DNA of 64,000 nucleotides from Burkholderiales bacterium PBB6 (lineage in GTDB: Bacteria > Pseudomonadota > Gammaproteobacteria > Burkholderiales > Burkholderiaceae_C), in NCBI GenBank assembly GCA_002255925.1, contig NKIH01000008.1, positions 55,698 to 119,697 of the forward strand. The letters are read 5' to 3'. The notes below the pieces were generated by a model. It did no database searches. It was not told the DNA's origin and saw nothing but the letters and a program-made list of their open reading frames with translations. The translations under genes and the position numbers were made by a program. Below are positions 58,544-64,000 of the stretch, piece after piece (within the stretch, counting starts at the first letter, position 1; every line of letters starts with the position of its first letter).

Positions 58544-59224
58544 TCAGGCCGTCTGGGTGTCGAGTTCGAGCAGATAGCCCAACCCTCGCACCGTGCGGAT
58601 GGCCACACCGGAGTTGTCGATCTTGCGACGCAGGCGGTGGATGTACACCTCGACCGCGTTGTTGCCGCTCACGGCTTCGCTGCCGTCCGCACTCCAGCAG
58701 AGGTGGATCTGCTCCTTCGTGACCACGCGGTCGCGGTGGGTCAGCAGCAGGTCGAGCAGCAGCCATTCGCGCGGGCTGAGCTCCAGCACCTCGCCCATCA
58801 CGCTGACGCGGCGGGCTTCGCGGTCGTAGATCATGCGGCCGAGGTCGGTCGCGCCGGTGGCTGATTTGCTCCGCCGCAGCAGGGCGCGCAGCCGGGCTTC
58901 GAGCTCCGGGAAATCAAAGGGCTTGGTGAGGTAGTCATCGGCCCCGGCATTCAGGCCCGCCACGCGGTTGTCGAGGCCGTCGAGCGCCGTCAGCACCAGC
59001 ACGGGCAGGTTGGGGCGCGCCGCGCGCACATGCTTGAGCACGGTCAGGCCGTCCACCATCGGCAAGCCGAGGTCCAGCACGGCCAGATCCCAGGTTTGCT
59101 TCAGCAGCAGGTATTCGGCCACCGCGCCATTGGGGGCGTGCTCGACCTGGAAGCCAGCTTCCATCAGCTGGGCCGACAGCGCGTCAGCCAGGATCACATC
59201 GTCTTCTGCGAGCAACAAGTTCAT
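58544..59224 (-). CDS. OmpR-family response regulator (TctD/GltR-like)
   Basis: This 226-residue regulator has a receiver domain with acidic residues AEDDV near the start, the phosphate acceptor Asp51 (AVLDLGLPMVDG) and Lys in LTKPFDFPE. A winged-helix DNA-binding domain follows (LSPREWLLLDLLLTHRDRVV, NAVEVYIHRLRRKI). It is encoded with its kinase just upstream of lamB-gts, which mirrors the GltR/GtrS pair of Pseudomonas glucose clusters. Start ATG 59224 is the first that fits the receiver fold. Confidence 0.9.
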   Translation of the reverse strand: MNLLLAEDDVILADALSAQLMEAGFQVEHAPNGAVAEYLLLKQTWDLAVLDLGLPMVDGLTVLKHVRAARPNLPVLVLTALDGLDNRVAGLNAGADDYLTKPFDFPELEARLRALLRRSKSATGATDLGRMIYDREARRVSVMGEVLELSPREWLLLDLLLTHRDRVVTKEQIHLCWSADGSEAVSGNNAVEVYIHRLRRKIDNSGVAIRTVRGLGYLLELDTQTA

Positions 59225-59342
59225 GAATGAGAGCTTAACGCGGCCGCCGCCGCCTCGCCATCCGGAGATAGCCCGAGCCGCGTCAGCCGGATTTGTCACA
59301 ATCGCGCCCATTCCGCTGACCACGCCTTTCCGGCACCTTCCC

Positions 59343-60323
59343 GTGACTCTGCATTCCAGCCTTGCGTTTCGCCCGCGACAGCTCGCCGTCTGGTGTGGCT
59401 TGTGGCTGGCCGCTGGGTTGTTCACGGGGGCAGCATGGGCACAGGGCGGCGGGGCGTCGAGTGCGGTGGCCGGCAGCGCGCCGGCTGAATCGCCCACCTT
59501 GCGCAAGATCCGCGACACCGGCCTGATCACGCTCGGTTATCGCACCAACTCCCCGCCGTTTTCATTTCTTGATGCGCGCCGGGTGCCGGTGGGTTATTCG
59601 CTCGATCTGTGCGAGCGCGTGGTGGATGCAGTGAAGCGCCGCCTGGCGCTGCCCGATCTGGAAGTGCGCACCGTGCCGGTGGGTTCGGCTACGCGCATGC
59701 CGCTGGTGGCCAATGGCAGCGTGGACCTGGAATGCGGCATCACCACCAACACCGCCGAGCGGCAGAAGCTGGTGGCGTTTTCGGTGACCACCTTCGTGGC
59801 GGGCAGCAAGCTGCTCTCGCGCCGCAGCAGTGGCATCCGCACCGTGGACGACCTTCAGGGGCGCACCGTGGTGTCCACACTCGCCACCACCAGCATCCAG
59901 TACCTGCATGCGCTGAACCAGGCGCGTGATCTGGACATGCGCATCCTCGCCGGTCAGGACGACGTCGAGGCTTTCCGCATGGTCAGCACCGGCCGTGCAG
60001 TGGCCTACGCCATGGACGATGTGCTGCTGCTCAGCCTGCTGAGCACGGCGCCCGATGCCGCTGACTTCGTCATTGCCGACGAGCCGTTGACGCGTGAGCC
60101 CTACGGCATCCCGATGCGGCGGGGTGATCCGGTGTTCAAGAAGCTGGTCGACGACGTGTTGACCGACCTCTACCACCGCGGAGAGATCATGCAGATCTAC
60201 CGCCGCTGGTTCCAGTCGCCGGTCGGGCCGCGGGGCGTCAATCTGCAGTTGCCGATGAGTGAATCGCTGCAGCGCGTCATCCGCCACCCCACCGATTCGC
60301 CAGACCCGGCGACTTACCGCTGA
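59343..60323 (+). CDS. Amino acid ABC transporter substrate-binding protein, glutamate/aspartate-like (orphan)
   Basis: This 326-residue binding protein of the SBP_bac_3 (GltI-like) family has a signal peptide (WCGLWLAAGLFTGAAWAQ). Core segments are ITLGYRTNSPPFSFLD, GYSLDLCERVVDAVKRRL, NGSVDLECGITTNTAERQKL and TFVAGSKLLSRRSSGI, close to the glutamate/aspartate group. The only suitable start is GTG 59343. No permease or ATPase gene is adjacent. It lies next to a DctB/DctD-type pair, so it may feed a remote transporter or a sensor. Confidence 0.85.
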   Translation: MTLHSSLAFRPRQLAVWCGLWLAAGLFTGAAWAQGGGASSAVAGSAPAESPTLRKIRDTGLITLGYRTNSPPFSFLDARRVPVGYSLDLCERVVDAVKRRLALPDLEVRTVPVGSATRMPLVANGSVDLECGITTNTAERQKLVAFSVTTFVAGSKLLSRRSSGIRTVDDLQGRTVVSTLATTSIQYLHALNQARDLDMRILAGQDDVEAFRMVSTGRAVAYAMDDVLLLSLLSTAPDAADFVIADEPLTREPYGIPMRRGDPVFKKLVDDVLTDLYHRGEIMQIYRRWFQSPVGPRGVNLQLPMSESLQRVIRHPTDSPDPATYR

Positions 60324-60369
60324 AACGTCAGCCGAAACCTCGGCCGAAACGTCGGCTGAAGCCTCAACG
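60322..60369. repeat. Four tandem 12-bp units forming hairpins between convergent genes
   Basis: The units are GAAACGTCAGCC, GAAACCTCGGCC, GAAACGTCGGCT and GAAGCCTCAACG. Two of the junctions form small perfect hairpins, GCCGA-AACC-TCGGC and GCCGA-AACG-TCGGC. The run starts inside the stop codon of the binding-protein gene and ends inside the stop of the convergent sigma54 activator gene. Confidence 0.75.
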
Positions 60370-61701
60370 GAAGCGCTCAGGGTCAATCCCGTGCCGGTGC
60401 AGCTTGTCGTAGAGCGTCTTCTTGGCGATGCCCAGTTGCTGCATGACTTCCTGCATGCGGCCCTGGCAGCGCTGCAGCGCCTGCTCGATCAGCGCCTTCT
60501 CCACCAGCTCGATCTGCTGCGCCAGTGAGGTTGGCGCATCCGCGCTGGTGCTGGTCAGGTCGGTCGCGCCGTTTTCCAGCACATAGCGGTCAGCCGCATT
60601 GCGGATCTCGCGCACATTGCCCGGCCAGTCGTGGGCCATCATCTCGCGCAGCAGGGCAGGGGTCAGCTCCGGCGGCGGCAACTCATAGCGCGCACTCGCC
60701 TGGGTCAGGAAATACTGGAACAGCAGCGGGATGTCCTCGCGGCGTTCACGCAGCGGCGGCAGGTTGATCACCGCCACATTGAGCCGGTAGTACAGGTCGC
60801 TGCGGAACTTGTGCTGCTCGCCCATCTCCTTGAGGTCGGCCTTGGTGGCGGCCACGATGCGCACGTTCAGCGGCACTTCTTCGTTCGAGCCCAGCCGCTC
60901 GATCTTGCGTTCCTGGATGATCCGCAGCAGCTTGATCTGCATGCTGATCGGCATGGTCTCGATCTCGTCGAGCAGCAGCGTGCCGCCGTTCGCATGTTCG
61001 AGCTTGCCGATGCGGCGTTTGGCAGCCGAGGTGAAGGCGCCCGGCTCATGGCCGAACAACTCGCTCTCGAACAGCGTTTCGGGCAGGCCGCCGCAGTTGA
61101 TGGCCACGAAGTTGCGGTCGCGCCGGTTGCTGTGGTCGTGCAGGCAGCGTGCCACCAGCTCTTTGCCTGAGCCGGTTTCGCCCAGGATCATCACGTCGGC
61201 CGAGGTGCTGGCCAGGCGCAGCACCTTGCGCCGCACTTCCTGCATCGCCGCCGAGTCGCCGAGCAGCACGGATTCAATGCCGATGCGCTGCTGCAACTGC
61301 GCCCGCAGGTCATCGAGCGCCACGCGCAGCACACGCTTGTCGAGTGCGCGCATGGCGGTGTCGACAAAGCGTTCCGGGTCAAACGGCTTCTCGATGAAGT
61401 CGTAGGCGCCGGCACGCATGGCGTTCACCGCCATCGCGATGTCGCCGTGGGCCGTCACCACCACCACGGGAATGTCGGGGTCGATGGCGCGAACACGGTC
61501 CATCAAGGTCAGGCCGTCCATGCCGGGCAGGCGGATGTCGGTGATGACGATGACCTGGGCGCCGGCACTCACGTGCGTCAGCGCGTCTTCGGCGCGGCCG
61601 AAAGCCTGCACGGCCAGGCCGGACAACTCCAGCGTCTGGCTGACGCTCGACCGCACCGGCGGATCGTCCTCGACGTACAAGACCTTGAAACCATCAAACA
61701 T
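60364..61701 (-). CDS. Sigma54-dependent response regulator (DctD/AauR type)
   Basis: This 445-residue activator has a receiver domain (phosphate acceptor Asp55 in [12 protein letters not shown], Lys105). The AAA+ domain has Walker A GETGSGKE at 174-181 and Walker B LLLDEIE at 243-249. A Fis-type helix-turn-helix follows ([20 protein letters not shown]). The sigma54-contact loop reads GAFTSA (221-226) instead of the usual GAFTGA. It overlaps its sensor gene by eight bases. Likely targets are the sigma54 promoter near 63.8 kb and possibly other acidic amino acid or dicarboxylate genes. Confidence 0.92.
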   Translation of the reverse strand: MFDGFKVLYVEDDPPVRSSVSQTLELSGLAVQAFGRAEDALTHVSAGAQVIVITDIRLPGMDGLTLMDRVRAIDPDIPVVVVTAHGDIAMAVNAMRAGAYDFIEKPFDPERFVDTAMRALDKRVLRVALDDLRAQLQQRIGIESVLLGDSAAMQEVRRKVLRLASTSADVMILGETGSGKELVARCLHDHSNRRDRNFVAINCGGLPETLFESELFGHEPGAFTSAAKRRIGKLEHANGGTLLLDEIETMPISMQIKLLRIIQERKIERLGSNEEVPLNVRIVAATKADLKEMGEQHKFRSDLYYRLNVAVINLPPLRERREDIPLLFQYFLTQASARYELPPPELTPALLREMMAHDWPGNVREIRNAADRYVLENGATDLTSTSADAPTSLAQQIELVEKALIEQALQRCQGRMQEVMQQLGIAKKTLYDKLHRHGIDPERFR

Positions 61702-63544
61702 CGGGATCCTCGACGGGGGCCAGATCAAATTCGAATCGCATGCCTTCTTCAAGGCGATGCGCGCGCAAGGTGCCCCCAAACTCGCGCACGATCTTCGTGG
61801 AAATCACCAGGCCCAGGCCCAGCCCTTGACCGGCGGGTTTGGTGGTGAAGAAGGGCTCGAACAGGCGCTGCAGCTGCTCGTCCGTGATGCCCGGGCCGCT
61901 GTCATCGACCCGCACCAGGACGCGGTGCTGCGTCATCTGTGCCGACAGGCGCAATACGCGCCGCTCACTGTGGGCCATGGCGTCCACCGCGTTGCCCGCC
62001 AGGTTGAGCAGCACCTGCTCCAGCCGCGTCGGGTCACCCAGCGCCTGCAGCGTGTCGGCAATGTCCACCATCACGCCCACCTGATTTTCGCGCAGGCGGT
62101 GCTCCAGCATCAGCAGCACGTTGCGGGCGGCCTCGGCGAGGGAGACCGGCCGGTTGTGCGGGCTGTCCTTGCGCGCAAAGTTCTTCAGCTGGGTGACGAT
62201 GCGCCCCATGCGCTCGGTCATCTCGTCGATCGACTGCAGGTTTCGGATGGCGTCCTGGATGCGCCCGGTGTCCAGCAGGCGGATGCCGTTGCGCGACAGC
62301 GCCCGCAAGGCGGTGAGCGGCTGGTTGATTTCGTGCGAGATGCCGGTGGACATCTGGCCCAGCACGGCCAGCTTGCTGGCCTGCAGCAGTTCGTCCTCGG
62401 CCAGCATGCGCTGGGCGATCTGGCGCTTGAGTTCGTCGTTGGTGCTGCGCAGCTGGGCGGTGCGCAGGTCCACCTGCCGCTCCAGCTGATCGTGCGCCTG
62501 CTGCAAGGCATTGCGGGCCTGCAGCAGCTGGCGCAGCACGCGGCGCCGGTACAGCACATACAGCAGCAGCAGGCCGGCCAGCGCACCCGCCGCCGCACCG
62601 CCCAGTGCGGCCATGCGCGATTGGCGCCAGACCTCGGACGGGTCCGACAGCGTCAGCATCCGTCCGCCCACGGCCGTCAGCGTGCGTTCCTGCAGCAAGT
62701 AGCGGCTGGTGGTGCCGGCGCCCAGCAGCGGCGCGCGAACCAGGGTGGCGCCCGGCGCCAGCACGGTTTCCGTCTGCAGGGCCAGCACGGTGGGCGGCGG
62801 TGTACTGGTGCTGCGCGGCACGGCCGGCTCCAGGTTCTGCAGGTGCCGGTACTTCCAGCTGGGCACCGACGACATCACCACGCTCTCGCGCTCATCCACC
62901 ACCAGCAGCCGTTCGCTCTGGGTGCGCAGGCCCAGGTCAATCCAGGTGGCCTCGAGCGGCGACAGGTTCACCGTGACCACGACATTGGCCCGTGTTTTTC
63001 CCTGTCGTTGAACCGGCAGCACGAACTGGTAATCGGTGCTGCCGTCCAGCGGGTTGCGGCTGAAGTGATCGCCACTGGCCATCAGCTGCACCCAGGACGA
63101 GGTGCTGCGCTGGGCATCGGCACCGGCCATCAAGCTGCCCAGATCACTCCGGGCCAGCACGCTGCCTTCCGGGTCCAGCACCAGCACCTGCGCGGCACCG
63201 GCACGCACGCCGATGCGGGCCAGGGTGCGGCCCGCGCGTTCGGCCAGGGCCGGGTTGTCGGGGTTGTCCAGCAAGGCCCGCACGTCGTTGTCGGCGGCAA
63301 TCAGGCTGGGCAGATAGGCAAAGCGCGCGAGCTCGGCTTCCAGCGTGGCGGCGTACAGCTCCAGCCGCTCATTGGCCACCGCAGCCAGGTTGATCAGGCC
63401 GGCGCGCTCATTCCAGCGGAATCCGACGATGCCACCCAGTGCCACCAAGCTCACCATCAGGGCCGCCAGGAGGCCGGAGCGCCACCAGCGAGAGGGCTGT
63501 GCCACAGGTGGACGCGGCGTGGGGAAAGCAGGCGGAAGCGACAT
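61694..63544 (-). CDS. DctB-type sensor histidine kinase
   Basis: This 616-residue sensor has TM1 (LLAALMVSLVALGGIVGF), a large periplasmic double-Cache domain (about residues 45-300) and TM2 (ALGGAAAGALAGLLLLYVLY). A coiled coil (LLQARNALQQAHDQLERQVD) leads to the H-box GISHEINQPLTALRALSRNG and to the ATPase boxes (NLAGNAVDAM, DDSGPGIT, GLGLGLVIS). DctB proteins sense C4-dicarboxylates, and the related AauS senses acidic amino acids. Start ATG 63544 (MSLPPAFPTPR) is the first fitting the family. Confidence 0.92.
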   Translation of the reverse strand: MSLPPAFPTPRPPVAQPSRWWRSGLLAALMVSLVALGGIVGFRWNERAGLINLAAVANERLELYAATLEAELARFAYLPSLIAADNDVRALLDNPDNPALAERAGRTLARIGVRAGAAQVLVLDPEGSVLARSDLGSLMAGADAQRSTSSWVQLMASGDHFSRNPLDGSTDYQFVLPVQRQGKTRANVVVTVNLSPLEATWIDLGLRTQSERLLVVDERESVVMSSVPSWKYRHLQNLEPAVPRSTSTPPPTVLALQTETVLAPGATLVRAPLLGAGTTSRYLLQERTLTAVGGRMLTLSDPSEVWRQSRMAALGGAAAGALAGLLLLYVLYRRRVLRQLLQARNALQQAHDQLERQVDLRTAQLRSTNDELKRQIAQRMLAEDELLQASKLAVLGQMSTGISHEINQPLTALRALSRNGIRLLDTGRIQDAIRNLQSIDEMTERMGRIVTQLKNFARKDSPHNRPVSLAEAARNVLLMLEHRLRENQVGVMVDIADTLQALGDPTRLEQVLLNLAGNAVDAMAHSERRVLRLSAQMTQHRVLVRVDDSGPGITDEQLQRLFEPFFTTKPAGQGLGLGLVISTKIVREFGGTLRAHRLEEGMRFEFDLAPVEDPDV

Positions 63545-63633
63545 CAGGGTGCGTAGTGTGCCCAATGGCAGCGGGTGCACGGCATTGCCGCGGCGGACTT
63601 TTTTGAGTCTCGGACCGCTCGGAGGGCGGTCGG

Positions 63634-63649
63634 GTGCGAAACACCGCAC
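63634..63649. promoter_or_regulatory. Candidate upstream activator site 1 (DctD-like)
   Basis: GTGCGAAACACCGCAC has perfectly matching 5-bp outer arms, GTGCG and CGCAC. It lies about 160 bases upstream of the sigma54 promoter and shares the pattern GTGCG-N6-CGCAC with site 2. Confidence 0.6.
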
Positions 63650-63666
63650 GAACCGCAGTTTGGTGA

Positions 63667-63682
63667 GTGCGGATTTCCACAC
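63667..63682. promoter_or_regulatory. Candidate upstream activator site 2 (DctD-like)
   Basis: GTGCGGATTTCCACAC is a near-perfect inverted repeat (six of seven scored pairs match). Its centre is 33 bp from site 1, about three helical turns, so two dimers could bind side by side on one face of the DNA. Confidence 0.65.
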
Positions 63683-63792
63683 TCCTGCTGCACGCTCACC
63701 GTGCACCGAGGGCACCTGCAGGGGGCGGAAGGGGCTCAACAGGCTCTGAACCGTCGGGGCTTACCCTGAACCAAGCTGGTGCATGGGCAATG

Positions 63793-63808
63793 TGGCATGG
63801 GCTGTGCA
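63793..63808 (+). promoter_or_regulatory. Candidate sigma54 promoter of livH
   Basis: TGGCATGGGCTGTGCA has the -24 GG (63794-63795) and -12 GC (63806-63807) dinucleotides with exactly ten bases between them. Compared with TGGCAC-N5-TTGCA it differs at two positions. It lies 54 bases before the livH start codon. Confidence 0.6.
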
Positions 63809-63861
63809 ATATGACCGCTGTCTCAGCAGCTTTGGCGGTTCGCCGCGTAAAGGTCAAACCC

Positions 63862-64000
63862 ATGGATATCTTCGTACAACAGATCATCAACGGCCTGGTG
63901 CTCGGGAGCATGTATGCGCTCGTGGCCCTGGGCTACACGATGGTCTACGGCATCATCAGCTTGATCAACTTCGCGCACGGCGAGGTGTTGATGGTGGGGG
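63862..64000 (+). CDS. livH: Branched-chain amino acid-type ABC permease LivH, N-terminal part (cut by window edge)
   Basis: The visible 46 residues begin MDIFVQQIINGLVLGSMYAL and continue with GYTMVYGIISLINFAHGEVL, the conserved N-terminus of LivH-type permeases in Burkholderiales. LivH with LivM, LivG and LivF imports branched-chain amino acids or related compounds; the partner genes should lie beyond the window. AAAGG is present upstream of ATG 63862. A sigma54-type promoter precedes it. Confidence 0.9.
   Translation, partial: MDIFVQQIINGLVLGSMYALVALGYTMVYGIISLINFAHGEVLMVG

Noticed and set aside
60322..60369. Short repeats read as a possible CRISPR array
   Set aside because: Units are 12 bp, contiguous and without spacers; there are no cas genes in the window.
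63701..63715. Third activator-like repeat GTGC-N7-GCAC near the livH promoter
   Set aside because: The spacing differs from the other two sites and the arms are only four bases, so chance is likely.

Overview
The window is a GC-rich chromosomal segment of a betaproteobacterium. The order tpiA-secG-tRNA-Leu-nuoA..N-DUF2818-NUDIX-DUF1178, an SDR-type threonine dehydrogenase after kbl, and the ISC hscA-fdx pair point to Burkholderiales (Comamonadaceae or a Leptothrix/Aquabacterium-like group). This is inferred from gene order and protein character, not from a search. I see no phage, insertion sequence, transposase or CRISPR array.

Layout. Positions 1-5.2 kb carry the end of the ISC iron-sulfur operon (hscA, fdx), a small unknown gene, tsaD, an orphan LivK-type binding protein and a secreted M43-like zinc protease. 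Positions 5.4-10.5 kb carry rpsO, pnp, a quinone oxidoreductase, tpiA and secG. After tRNA-Leu(GAG), 10.9-25.6 kb is the complete 14-gene complex I operon nuoA-N, followed by DUF2818, NUDIX and DUF1178 genes. Positions 27-44 kb hold metabolic and envelope genes: an FAD-linked oxidase with a DUF2069 protein, yihY, a cupin-type regulator divergent from kbl-tdh (threonine to glycine), an alpha/beta hydrolase with metY, a CBS protein, a PAS-GGDEF-EAL protein, aroC, and an RND pump (adaptor plus permease). A chemoreceptor with an unusual C-terminal extension follows.

From 46.6 kb the window turns to regulated nutrient uptake. A GntR-like LacI regulator is divergent from gntK and a TRAP transporter (dctQMP), with two matching palindromic operators between them. 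A glucose-type ABC operon on the minus strand (LamB-family porin, gtsA, gtsB, gtsC, ATPase) lies downstream of an OmpR-type two-component pair. This resembles the Pseudomonas gltR/gtrS-gts arrangement. An orphan amino-acid binding protein and a DctB/DctD-type sigma54 two-component pair come next. A livH gene runs off the right edge.

The strongest regulatory readings are these: a sigma54 promoter with two DctD-like inverted repeats between dctB and livH; a perfect 16-bp palindrome over the predicted start of transcription of kbl-tdh; and paired GATAGCGCTATC operators at the gluconate locus. I did not find a clearly new multi-gene system. The best novelty candidates are the inferred DctBD-to-liv regulatory link, the GAFTSA variant in the sigma54 activator, and the chemoreceptor with a C-terminal Cache-like domain.
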